In this document: positions 1-5,807 of the stretch, piece by piece | How positions within the stretch are numbered: the stretch's first letter is position 1 | Layout: each line of letters begins with the position of its first letter | NCBI GenBank assembly: GCA_031178585.1 | Contig: JAPSIT010000080.1 | Coordinates: forward strand, 1 to 5,848 | Reading direction: 5' to 3' | DNA: 5,848 bases | DNA from: Arthrobacter sp. | GTDB lineage: Bacteria > Actinomycetota > Actinomycetes > Actinomycetales > Micrococcaceae | Translations under genes and position numbers: made by a program | Notes under the pieces: generated by a model | What the model saw: the letters and a program-made list of their open reading frames with translations, nothing else | The model's database searches: none | Told to the model about the DNA's origin: nothing

Positions 1-548
1 TGTCCTTTGTCCGTTTTCTCGCCCGGCCGATGCTGGCTTCAAGTTTCGTCCTCGCGGGCGTGGACAAGCTCAGGAATAGTGACGACACTGCGGAACAGTT
101 GTCGCCCCTCCTGCGCCGCGCCGCCGACGCTCTTCCCTTTCAGACCAATGAGAAGGTCCTGGCCCGGGTCATCGGCGGAACCCAGGTGGGTGCCGGTGTC
201 CTTTTCGCCACAGGCAAGTTCGCCCGGCTGTCGGCAAGCCTCCTGGCTCTTATCTCAGCCCTGAATGCATTCGTGGAGTACCGCAGCGCGGACATCAGCA
301 GCAAAGAAGGCCGGGAAGCCCGCCGCAACCAGCTGCTCAAGAACGTCACGCTGACCGGCGGCGTGCTACTGGCCTCGGTCGACACGGCCGGCAAGCCGAG
401 CCTGGCCTGGCGTGCCGAGCACCTGGCCGCGGACGCCCGGAAAACCGCGAACCACCTGGCCGCCGACGCACGGAAGACCACCGGGAAGAAACTGCACAAG
501 GCCGACAAGGCAGTCCGCAGAGCCGTCGACCATGCAGTGGGGGCATAA
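1..548 (+). CDS. DoxX family membrane protein with basic C-terminal tail (start codon cut by window edge)
   Basis: Small DoxX-type integral membrane protein; members of this family are often annotated with thiosulfate:quinone oxidoreductase or redox-stress roles, but no substrate can be assigned here. The frame is open from base 3 and reads SFVRFLARPMLASSFVLAG. The window starts with TG directly before that serine codon, so the start is very probably an ATG whose A lies just outside, giving 182 residues. ATG at 30 is an internal methionine and would cut the first hydrophobic segment. Numbered from the inferred start, four hydrophobic segments are visible at about residues 9-22, 55-76, 81-97 and 115-128, fitting the four-helix DoxX fold. 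The last 45 or so residues are a hydrophilic, Ala/Lys/Arg-rich tail containing a tandem 11-residue repeat (HLAADARKTAN). It ends six bases before aroA and is probably cotranscribed with it. Family call fairly sure; function unknown. Confidence 0.8.
   Translation, partial: SFVRFLARPMLASSFVLAGVDKLRNSDDTAEQLSPLLRRAADALPFQTNEKVLARVIGGTQVGAGVLFATGKFARLSASLLALISALNAFVEYRSADISSKEGREARRNQLLKNVTLTGGVLLASVDTAGKPSLAWRAEHLAADARKTANHLAADARKTTGKKLHKADKAVRRAVDHAVGA
420..485 (+). repeat. 33-base in-frame tandem repeat in the DoxX protein tail
   Basis: Two adjacent 33-base units (420-452 and 453-485) encode HLAADARKTAN and HLAADARKTTG. The DNA has diverged at several third positions (for example GCGGAC versus GCCGAC) while the peptide is nearly unchanged. 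This suggests an old duplication kept at protein level. The repeat is likely alpha-helical, with alternating acidic and basic residues, and would lie in the soluble C-terminal tail. Confidence 0.8.
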
Positions 549-554
549 GCAGGA

Positions 555-1961
555 ATGACCGGATCCATCACGGAATCCTCCGCCGACCACGCCGTGCCTG
601 CCCCGCGCTGGCCCGCGCCCTTCGCTGAGCAGCCCATCGACGCTACGGTACGCGTCCCGGGCTCAAAGTCACTGACCAACAGGTATCTCGTGCTCGCCGC
701 CCTGGCTGACGGGCCATCCCGCCTGAGGGCTCCACTCCACTCACGGGATTCGGCCCTGATGATCGAGGCATTGCGCCAGCTCGGCGCGGAGGTCCGCGAA
801 GTACCCGGCGACGGAGCCTTCGGCCCCGACCTGGAAGTGACGCCAATCCAGGCTGCAGCGGAAGCAACGGACGCCGCCATCGACTGCGGCCTCGCCGGAA
901 CCGTCATGCGTTTCGTGCCGCCTCTGGCGGCGCTGCGCAAGGGCGTGTCAGTTTTCGACGGCGATCCCCATGCCCGGGAGCGCCCGATGGGAACCATCAT
1001 CGAGGCCCTGACAAGGCTCGGCGTCGCCGTCCGCGGCGAGGACGGCGGGACACCGTCCTCCCTGCCGTTCCGCGTCGAGGGGACGGGGGAGGTCCGGGGC
1101 GGGCATCTGGTCATCGACGCAAGCGCATCATCGCAGTTTGTCTCCGCACTGCTGCTCGTGGGCGCACGCTTCACGGACGGGCTCCACCTGGAACACGCCG
1201 GCGCCTCGGTGCCGAGCCTGGATCACATCAACATGACAGTGGCAGTCCTCCGCGGCGTCGGCGTGGACGTGGACGATTCCACCCCGAACCACTGGATTGT
1301 CAGCCCGGGACCCGTCAGGGCGTTCGACGAACGGATCGAACAGGACCTCTCGAACGCGGGCCCCTTCCTGGCGGCCGCCCTGGCCTCGGGCGGCACAGTG
1401 CGCATCCCCGACTGGCCGGAACACACCACCCAGGTGGGCGACCTCTGGCGGAGCATCCTGAAGGACATGGGCGCCACGGTCACCTTCGACGGCGGCACGC
1501 TCACCGTCACCGGCGGCCCGGAGATCCGGGGGGCGGACTTCGCTGAAACCAGCGAACTCGCACCGACAGTGGCAGCACTCTGTGCGCTTGCCAGCGGGCC
1601 GTCCCGGCTCAGCGGCATTGCTCATCTCCGCGGCCACGAGACCGACCGGCTCGCGGCGCTGGTCACCGAGATCAACCGGCTCGGCGGGGACGCCGAGGAG
1701 ACCAACGACGGCCTGATCATCCGCCCCGCAAAGCTCCACGGCGGCGTCGTCCGCAGTTATGCGGACCACCGGATGGCCACTGCCGGGGCGATCCTCGGAC
1801 TGGCAGTCCGGGGCGTCGAAGTGCAGGACATCGGCACCACGGCCAAGACCATGCCTGACTTCCCGCAGCTGTGGGCGGACATGCTCGCGCAAGGCAGCGC
1901 CGGAACCGGCAACGCCGGTGACAGCAGTGGCACAGGGACCAGCGGTGGCACGGAAGACTGA
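555..1961 (+). CDS. aroA: 3-phosphoshikimate 1-carboxyvinyltransferase (EPSP synthase)
   Basis: Cytoplasmic shikimate-pathway enzyme. It transfers the enolpyruvyl group of phosphoenolpyruvate to shikimate-3-phosphate, giving EPSP, the precursor of chorismate. The protein has 468 residues, slightly longer than the usual 430-450. The substrate loop [10 protein letters not shown] begins at residue 34. The PEP-loop segment [10 protein letters not shown] spans 111-120, RPMG starts at 143 and SSQF is 192-195. D264 lies in [14 protein letters not shown] begins at 361 with E362 and R365, ADHRMA is 403-408, and K431 is in AKTMPDFP. By my alignment to E. coli AroA, catalytic Asp313 corresponds to Glu334 (SELAPT) and Pro101 to Phe120; I recall the same substitutions in mycobacterial AroA, so they look lineage-typical. 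The last 22 residues are a Gly/Ser/Thr-rich low-complexity tail overlapping the rsgA start region. ATG 555 has AGGA directly against it, a poor spacing; GGGGG at 539-543 may help. Identity very sure, exact start less so. Confidence 0.96.
   Translation: MTGSITESSADHAVPAPRWPAPFAEQPIDATVRVPGSKSLTNRYLVLAALADGPSRLRAPLHSRDSALMIEALRQLGAEVREVPGDGAFGPDLEVTPIQAAAEATDAAIDCGLAGTVMRFVPPLAALRKGVSVFDGDPHARERPMGTIIEALTRLGVAVRGEDGGTPSSLPFRVEGTGEVRGGHLVIDASASSQFVSALLLVGARFTDGLHLEHAGASVPSLDHINMTVAVLRGVGVDVDDSTPNHWIVSPGPVRAFDERIEQDLSNAGPFLAAALASGGTVRIPDWPEHTTQVGDLWRSILKDMGATVTFDGGTLTVTGGPEIRGADFAETSELAPTVAALCALASGPSRLSGIAHLRGHETDRLAALVTEINRLGGDAEETNDGLIIRPAKLHGGVVRSYADHRMATAGAILGLAVRGVEVQDIGTTAKTMPDFPQLWADMLAQGSAGTGNAGDSSGTGTSGGTED
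1934..1938 (+). promoter_or_regulatory. Ribosome binding site deciding the rsgA GTG start
   Basis: AGGGA lies inside the 3' end of aroA, six bases before GTG 1945. This purine-rich match to the 16S rRNA tail, plus the MARKTD protein start, favours GTG 1945 over the longer open frame that extends upstream inside aroA. Confidence 0.65.
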
Positions 1962-3060
1962 CTCCTGGGACGAATCCGACGTCCGGATCCGTCCGAACAA
2001 GAAGGGGTCGCGGCCACGCACCAAGGACCGCCCCAGCCACGAGGATGCCGTCACCGGACGCATCATCACGGTTGACCGCGGCCGGTACACGGCCGTCGTC
2101 GGCGAGGAAACCGGCAACGAGCGGACGGTTATCGCCGCCCGCGCCCGGGAGCTCCGCCGCTCCCCCGTGGTCGCCGGCGACTTCGTGTCCCTTGTCGGCG
2201 ACGTCTCGGGAGCCCCGGACACGCTGGCCCGGCTGGTGAAGATCCAGGACCGGAAGACCCTGCTGCGCCGCAGCGCCGATGACACGGACCCAATCGAGCG
2301 GGCAGTCGTGGCCAACGCGGACCAGTTGGTGGTGGTTGTTGCGGCGGCGAATCCGGAGCCTCGCACCGGGTTCATCGACCGTGCGCTGGTGGCCGCTTAC
2401 GACGCCGGCATCGAGCCGCTGCTGCTCGTCACGAAGGCGGACGTCAAGGACCCCTCGGAGCTGTTGGACAACTACCGGCACCTCGATTTCCCCGTCATCA
2501 TCAGCCGCACGGCCGACTCGGCGGCGTCGGGCATCGACGCCCGCTCAGACGACGGGCTGTCAGCCCGCCTCGACCTGGACGCGGTCTCACAGCTGCGCGC
2601 GCATCTGGACGGCAAGGTCACCGTCATGCTGGGCCACTCCGGGGTCGGCAAGTCGACCATGGTGAACGCGCTGACCGGCGCCGAGCGGGCAACCGGGGGC
2701 GTCAACGCCGTCACAGGGCGCGGCCGGCACACGTCGTCGTCGGCCCTTGCGCTGAAGCTGGCGGATGCGCCGGCCGGAAGCTGGATTATCGACACCCCCG
2801 GCATCCGGTCCTTCGGGTTGGCCCATGTGGATCCAGACCGGATTCTGCACTCCTTCCCCGACCTTGAGCCCGGCACCGAGAACTGTGAGCGGGGCTGCAA
2901 GCACGATGCCACTGCGGTGAATTGCGGCGTGGACGCCTGGGTCGAGGCCGGTCATGCCGGACCGTCAGGTCCCGCCAGGCTCGCCTCGCTGCGCCGGCTC
3001 CTGGGCACCGATCCGCGCGCGGAGGCCCAGGAAACGAAGGAACTCGGCACCGTCGGCTGA
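1945..3060 (+). CDS. rsgA: Ribosome small subunit-dependent GTPase A (RsgA/YjeQ/EngC)
   Basis: GTPase that binds the 30S ribosomal subunit late in assembly and checks or matures the decoding centre. The frame stays open upstream, but GTG 1945 gives a 371-residue protein with a good ribosome binding site. A basic N-terminal stretch (about 14-31, [16 protein letters not shown]), probably contacting rRNA, precedes an OB-fold (about 36-105). The GTPase motifs are in the circularly permuted order diagnostic of the family: G4 TKAD at 163-166, a G5-like SRTA at 187-190, G1 GHSGVGKST at 230-238, G2 around GRGRHTSS at 258-265, and G3 DTPG at 283-286. A C-terminal zinc site follows, with C314, C318, H320 and C327 in a CxxxC-x-H-x6-C spacing, one residue shorter in the first gap than in E. 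coli RsgA. The start overlaps the end of aroA by 17 bases, so translational coupling is likely. No convincing terminator follows. Confidence 0.95.
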   Translation: MARKTDSWDESDVRIRPNKKGSRPRTKDRPSHEDAVTGRIITVDRGRYTAVVGEETGNERTVIAARARELRRSPVVAGDFVSLVGDVSGAPDTLARLVKIQDRKTLLRRSADDTDPIERAVVANADQLVVVVAAANPEPRTGFIDRALVAAYDAGIEPLLLVTKADVKDPSELLDNYRHLDFPVIISRTADSAASGIDARSDDGLSARLDLDAVSQLRAHLDGKVTVMLGHSGVGKSTMVNALTGAERATGGVNAVTGRGRHTSSSALALKLADAPAGSWIIDTPGIRSFGLAHVDPDRILHSFPDLEPGTENCERGCKHDATAVNCGVDAWVEAGHAGPSGPARLASLRRLLGTDPRAEAQETKELGTVG

Positions 3061-3114
3061 CCCTCTCCGGGTCTCCGGCATGCTGACATCCCCGCCCCCG
3101 CGGTCCTTTGACGG

Positions 3115-3120
3115 TAGTTT
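3115..3120 (+). promoter_or_regulatory. Predicted -10 box for leaderless transcription of hisN
   Basis: TAGTTT fits the actinobacterial TANNNT -10 consensus. Exactly six bases separate it from ATG 3127, so transcription would be expected to start at or next to the A of the start codon. No clear Shine-Dalgarno sequence exists (only GGA at 3121-3123), which agrees with a leaderless mRNA. TTGACG at 3108-3113 resembles a -35 box but is one base from the -10 and cannot act as its partner. No good -35 is seen at the normal distance. Confidence 0.5.
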
Positions 3121-3126
3121 GGAACC

Positions 3127-3939
3127 ATGACCCAACCCGCTTCGAACTACAACGATGACCTGCGCCTGGCCCATGTGCTGGCGGATTCGGTGGATGACCA
3201 GACCATGAGCCGGTTCAAGGCCCTTGACCTTCAGATCGAAACCAAGCCAGATCTGACGCCCGTCACGGATGCCGACAAGGCCGCAGAGGAGTCGATCCGC
3301 GGCCAGCTGTCCAGGTCCCGGCCGCGTGACGCCGTACTCGGCGAGGAGTTCGGCAGTTCCGGGCACGGCTCCCGGCGCTGGATCATCGACCCCATCGACG
3401 GGACCAAGAACTTCGTCCGCGGAGTGCCGGTCTGGGCCACCCTTATCGCCCTCGTTGATGAAGGCGAACCGGTGGTGGGTCTGGTGAGCGCGCCGGCACT
3501 TGGAAAGCGCTGGTGGGCGGCAAAGGGCGCAGGCGCGTACATGGGCCGTTCCCTGGCAGCGGCCACCCGGCTCAGGGTTTCAAACGTCTCGAAACTCTCT
3601 GACGCGTCGCTGTCCTACTCGAGCCTGGGCGGCTGGAAGGAGCGCGGAAACCTGGATGATTTCCTCGCGCTCACCGAGGAGGTCTGGCGCACCCGTGCCT
3701 TCGGTGATTTCTGGTCCTATTGCATGGTGGCCGAAGGCTGCGTGGACATCGCGTGCGAACCCGAACTGAACCTGTACGACATGGCTGCGCTGGTGCCCAT
3801 CGTCACCGAGGCCGGAGGACGCTTCACGTCGCTTGAGGGAACCGACGGACCCTTTGGGGGCAATGCGCTTGCCACCAACTCGATTCTTCATTCCGAAGTC
3901 CTCAAGCGTCTCAACCCCCAGCTGGACGATTTGCTGTAA
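3127..3939 (+). CDS. hisN: Histidinol-phosphatase, inositol monophosphatase family
   Basis: Mg2+-dependent phosphatase expected to convert histidinol phosphate to histidinol, the penultimate part of histidine biosynthesis. Actinobacteria commonly use this IMPase-type enzyme in place of HisB-N or PHP phosphatases. It has 270 residues, normal for the family. Metal-binding motifs are intact: GEEFG at 72-76, DPIDGTKNF at 88-96 (D88, D91, T93), and D218 in the C-terminal YDMAA motif where many relatives have [14 protein letters not shown] (44-55) is the usual N-terminal helix motif. The [14 protein letters not shown] segment after the metal site resembles annotated HisN proteins more than generic inositol phosphatases, but substrate specificity cannot be proved from sequence. 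Its position after aroA-rsgA matches conserved actinobacterial synteny. It is separated from rsgA by 66 bases and probably has its own leaderless promoter. ATG 3127 is the only sensible start. Confidence 0.9.
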   Translation: MTQPASNYNDDLRLAHVLADSVDDQTMSRFKALDLQIETKPDLTPVTDADKAAEESIRGQLSRSRPRDAVLGEEFGSSGHGSRRWIIDPIDGTKNFVRGVPVWATLIALVDEGEPVVGLVSAPALGKRWWAAKGAGAYMGRSLAAATRLRVSNVSKLSDASLSYSSLGGWKERGNLDDFLALTEEVWRTRAFGDFWSYCMVAEGCVDIACEPELNLYDMAALVPIVTEAGGRFTSLEGTDGPFGGNALATNSILHSEVLKRLNPQLDDLL

Positions 3940-4064
3940 TTCGGTAAAAGGCGTCCTGGTCGGAATATCGGAAGGCGGCTGGGCCCTCGAGGGGTCCCCG
4001 CGCCGTCGTACGTTCGGCAGTTGGGGAGAAACAAGAACACCGTAACAAACCGCTTAACATTCGC
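3940..4064. other. Non-coding region upstream of the SAM-IV leader
   Basis: First part of a 319-base gap without a gene. No plausible coding frame was found. Two imperfect GC hairpins are possible: GGGCCC/GGGGTCCC around 3981-3998 with a C-T mismatch, and GCCG/CGGC at 4002-4005 and 4015-4018. Neither is followed by a T-run, so neither is a convincing terminator for hisN. From 4028 to 4060 the sequence becomes unusually A-rich for this genome, with five AAC triplets and two TAAC words 12 bases apart (4043-4046, 4055-4058). This patch sits about 50-80 bases before the predicted transcription start of the riboswitch leader and could be an upstream activator site. Confidence 0.5.
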
Positions 4065-4083
4065 GCCGGTCTTTTTCACCGGC
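4065..4083. repeat. Inverted repeat over the predicted -35 region (possible operator)
   Basis: Perfect 6-base arms GCCGGT (4065-4070) and ACCGGC (4078-4083) flank the 7-base centre CTTTTTC. With transcription starting near 4110, the centre lies at about -36, a place where a bound dimeric repressor would block RNA polymerase. The T-run is in the loop rather than after the stem, so it does not read as a terminator. No regulator can be named. Confidence 0.4.
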
Positions 4084-4102
4084 CTGCAGGATGTTCTACG
4101 CT
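4073..4102 (+). promoter_or_regulatory. Predicted promoter of the SAM-IV leader
   Basis: TACGCT at 4097-4102 matches TANNNT, and seven bases follow before GG at 4110-4111, where the riboswitch P1 helix starts. A transcription start at 4109-4110 would therefore leave no extra leader. The -35 is weak: T-rich TTTTCA (4073-4078) or TTTCAC (4074-4079) lies 17-18 bases upstream. The close fit between the -10 box and the aptamer's first base is the main support. Confidence 0.55.
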
Positions 4103-4109
4103 CTTTACA

Positions 4110-4223
4110 GGTCACGAGTGCCAGCGCAAAACCCCGGTTTGCTGGCCGGCAACCCTCCATTCGCGGTGGGGTGCCCCGGGTGACGACCAGGCCGATCCGG
4201 AACGGACACGGCAAGCGCGGATC
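4110..4223 (+). ncRNA. SAM-IV riboswitch aptamer
   Basis: Senses S-adenosylmethionine and lowers expression of the downstream gene. The sequence follows the SAM-IV pattern I recall from mycobacterial examples almost base for base: GAGTGCCAGCG (4116-4126), GCTGGCCGGCAACCCTCC (4141-4158), GCGGTGGGGTGCCCCGGG (4163-4180), GACCAGG (4185-4191) and the 3' GGCAAGCGCGG (4210-4220). Pairings that can be drawn: P1 between 4110-4115 and 4180-4188 (register unclear); P2 GCCAGC 4120-4125 with GCTGGC 4141-4146, capped by AAAC 4129-4132 with GTTT 4137-4140; P3 GGC 4148-4150 with GCC 4173-4175 and CCA 4157-4159 with TGG 4167-4169; a P2-loop pseudoknot CCCG 4133-4136 with CGGG 4177-4180; a short hairpin TCCG 4196-4199 with CGGA 4203-4206; and a second pseudoknot TCGCG 4161-4165 with CGCGG 4216-4220. 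It lies just before a sulfur-enzyme gene. Confidence 0.93.
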
Positions 4224-4244
4224 CCCGTCACAAGGGGTCCTTTT
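4219..4244 (+). terminator. Intrinsic terminator of the SAM-IV expression platform
   Basis: GGATCCCC (4219-4226) pairs with GGGGTCC (4234-4240) as seven base pairs with T4222 bulged and a loop of GTCACAA, followed by TTTTCTC from 4241. It ends 14 bases before the start codon. Its 5' arm overlaps the 3' edge of the aptamer and can also pair as CGGATC (4218-4223) with GATCCG (4194-4199). This is a plausible antiterminator when SAM is absent, making this a transcriptional OFF switch. Confidence 0.7.
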
Positions 4245-4258
4245 CTCAGCGAGGTCCC

Positions 4259-5662
4259 ATGACAACTGCAACCTTCTCTTCCACCGTCGCAGGCCTGATC
4301 GAGGGTCGCTTTGCCGCTGCCGGACGGCCGCTGGCGGCAGTGACCGGTGCCGAGATCCAGGCCCCGCTCATCCAGGGCGGCCATGTGCGCTACGCCAACC
4401 TCGACTACGGCGCCTCCGCCCCGGCGCTGTCCGTCGTCTCCGCCTACCTCAATGAGATCCTGCCGTTCTACGCCAGCGTGCACCGCGGCGCCGGGTACGC
4501 CTCGCAGATCAGCACGTCGGTTTATGAAAACGCCCGGAACATCGTCCGCGAGTTCGTCGGCGGCCGCCCTGACGACTCCGTGATCTTCACCCGCAACACC
4601 ACGGATTCCCTGAACCTGCTCGCGGGCTGCCTGCCCGTGGAAGACCACCACCATACCGGGGAAGTCCTGTATCTGGACATCGAACACCACGCCAACCTGC
4701 TGCCGTGGCAGGGTGTTCCGCACCGCAGCGTCGTGGCCTCCGATTCCCTTGAGGCCACAATTGAAAGCCTTCGGGCAGAGCTGCAGCACGGCGACGTCAG
4801 CCTCCTCGCCGTAACCGGCGCTTCCAATGTCACCGGCGAGATCCTGCCGATCCGCCGCCTCGCGGCGCTCGCCCACGAATTCGGCGCCCGGATCGTGGTG
4901 GATGCGGCACAGCTCGCGCCGCACCGCCGCATCGACATTGCCGCGGACGACGTCGACTACCTCGCCTTCTCGGGCCACAAGCTCTATGCGCCCTTCGGCG
5001 CCGGCGTTCTGGTGGGACGTCCTGACTGGCTCGATGCCGGAACGCCGCACCTCGCAGGCGGCGGCGCCGTCAGCGAAGCCCGGATTGATGGCGTCAGCTG
5101 GACCACCGGGCCCGCCCGCCACGAAGGCGGCTCACCCAACGTCCTGGGTGCAGCCACCCTCGCCCGTGCCACCCAGGTGATCGCTGGCCTGGACGAGGAG
5201 AGCTGGCACGCCCACGAGGCCGCCATCCGTTCCTTCCTGGTGGAGGGCCTGCAGAAGATCGAGGGCGTCACGGTCCACCAGATCTTCTCCGACACCGACC
5301 CGGACGACACGATCGGCGTCGTCAACTTTTCCGTGGAGGGGTACGACGCCGGCCTTGTGGCCGCTTACCTGTCCGCCGAGCACGGTGTCGGGCTGCGCGA
5401 CGGCCGCTTCTGCGCCCACCCGCTGCTGAAGCGCCTTGGCCTGCCCTCGGGCTCGCTGCGGGCAAGCTTTGGCGTCGGTTCACGGCTCGAGGATGCAGAA
5501 CGCCTCCTCGCCGGCATCGAGCAGCTCCGCCGCGGGGGCCTCGGCTGGGACTACGTGGTGGATTCGGGGCGCTGGGTCCCGGCCAACGACGCCCGGACGT
5601 ACCCGCACTGGGCACCCAACACCCCCGGCACCGCCGGCGCAGCGCCCTGCAACCAGGACTAA
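4259..5662 (+). CDS. Class V aminotransferase-fold PLP enzyme, NifS/SufS-like cysteine desulfurase homologue
   Basis: Predicted cytoplasmic PLP enzyme of 467 residues that likely removes sulfur from cysteine or a related amino acid. Motifs run in family order: LDYGASAPA at 48-56, TRNTTDSLNLL at 111-121 (PLP phosphate region), EHHANLLPWQ at 142-151 with the ring-stacking histidine, DAAQLAPH at 215-222 (D215 to the PLP nitrogen), SGHKLYAPFGAG at 238-249 with Schiff-base K241, RHEGGSPN at 287-294, and GLRDGRFCAHPLL at 378-390 with candidate persulfide C385. R380 and R401 match the arginines that hold substrate in SufS. The Asp-to-Lys spacing of 26 equals that of E. coli SufS. The usual HHC before the cysteine is RFC here, so activity may differ. 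About 35 residues extend past the family core, with no clear motif. ATG 4259 follows AGCGAGG at 4248-4254. It stands alone under a SAM-IV riboswitch, with no suf or isc partner in view, suggesting a role in cysteine/methionine sulfur economy. Family sure; substrate not. Confidence 0.9.
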   Translation: MTTATFSSTVAGLIEGRFAAAGRPLAAVTGAEIQAPLIQGGHVRYANLDYGASAPALSVVSAYLNEILPFYASVHRGAGYASQISTSVYENARNIVREFVGGRPDDSVIFTRNTTDSLNLLAGCLPVEDHHHTGEVLYLDIEHHANLLPWQGVPHRSVVASDSLEATIESLRAELQHGDVSLLAVTGASNVTGEILPIRRLAALAHEFGARIVVDAAQLAPHRRIDIAADDVDYLAFSGHKLYAPFGAGVLVGRPDWLDAGTPHLAGGGAVSEARIDGVSWTTGPARHEGGSPNVLGAATLARATQVIAGLDEESWHAHEAAIRSFLVEGLQKIEGVTVHQIFSDTDPDDTIGVVNFSVEGYDAGLVAAYLSAEHGVGLRDGRFCAHPLLKRLGLPSGSLRASFGVGSRLEDAERLLAGIEQLRRGGLGWDYVVDSGRWVPANDARTYPHWAPNTPGTAGAAPCNQD

Positions 5663-5678
5663 CTGCAACCAGCACTGA
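5647..5678 (+). repeat. 16-base imperfect tandem duplication across the desulfurase stop codon
   Basis: CTGCAACCAGGACTAA (5647-5662) is followed at once by CTGCAACCAGCACTGA (5663-5678), with 14 of 16 bases identical. The first copy contains the TAA stop. The second lies outside the gene, and its AGCAC (5671-5675) can pair with GTGCT (5682-5686). It looks like a replication-slippage duplication. Confidence 0.8.
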
Positions 5679-5705
5679 ACTGTGCTCGGCACCGGATCGC
5701 GAAGG

Positions 5706-5747
5706 TCTGCGGCTTCAGGGTTCTGCGGCTTCAGGGTTCTGCGGCTT
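5706..5747 (+). repeat. 16-base direct tandem repeat, 2.6 copies
   Basis: TCTGCGGCTTCAGGGT occurs at 5706-5721 and again, identical, at 5722-5737; its first ten bases recur at 5738-5747. The copies are exact, which suggests recent expansion. It is intergenic, about 60 bases or more upstream of the next start codon. The third, partial copy forms the left arm of a hairpin. Confidence 0.9.
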
Positions 5748-5755
5748 TGCCGCGG
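5739..5755 (+). other. GC-rich hairpin downstream of the desulfurase gene
   Basis: CTGCGGC (5739-5745) pairs with GCCGCGG (5749-5755) around a TTT loop: seven pairs including one G-T wobble. No T-run follows, so it is at best a weak or factor-assisted terminator, or an RNA 3'-end stabiliser, for the preceding gene. Confidence 0.4.
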
Positions 5756-5774
5756 ATGCGGTAAATTCGAAGGG

Positions 5775-5800
5775 TATATTTTCGGCCCTGTCCTAAGGAG
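5775..5800 (+). promoter_or_regulatory. Promoter -10 box and Shine-Dalgarno for the 3'-terminal gene
   Basis: TATATT at 5775-5780 is a strong TANNNT -10 box in an A/T-rich patch (5760-5782) that stands out from the surrounding GC-rich DNA. Transcription would start near 5787. AAGGAG at 5795-5800 is a near-perfect Shine-Dalgarno sequence seven bases before GTG 5808. No clear -35 is seen 17 bases upstream. Confidence 0.6.
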
Positions 5801-5807
5801 ACTGCGC

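Noticed and set aside
1759..1944. Upstream extension of the rsgA frame to an ATG at 1759
   Set aside because: It would add 62 residues translated from the wrong frame of aroA with no family similarity. GTG 1945 has a proper ribosome binding site and gives a normal-length RsgA.
1128..2375. Long open frames on the - strand opposite aroA and rsgA (also 140-1174 and 4112-5122)
   Set aside because: These are antisense to genes with clear family motifs, show Arg/Gly/Ala-rich low-information translations, lack good ribosome binding sites and have no recognisable domain. Long antisense frames are expected at this GC content.
3108..3113. TTGACG as the -35 box of hisN
   Set aside because: It is one base from the proposed -10 box. 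If used as a -35, its -10 would fall inside the hisN coding region.
3981..3999. GC hairpin after hisN as a terminator
   Set aside because: The stem has a mismatch and no T-run follows it, so intrinsic termination is not supported.
4021..4455. A 144-codon + strand frame across the leader into the desulfurase gene
   Set aside because: It runs through the riboswitch and terminator and then out of frame across the desulfurase coding region. It has no family motif and no ribosome binding site.
5706..5747. Tandem repeat as a small CRISPR array
   Set aside because: The 16-base units are directly adjacent, with no spacers, and there are no cas genes nearby.
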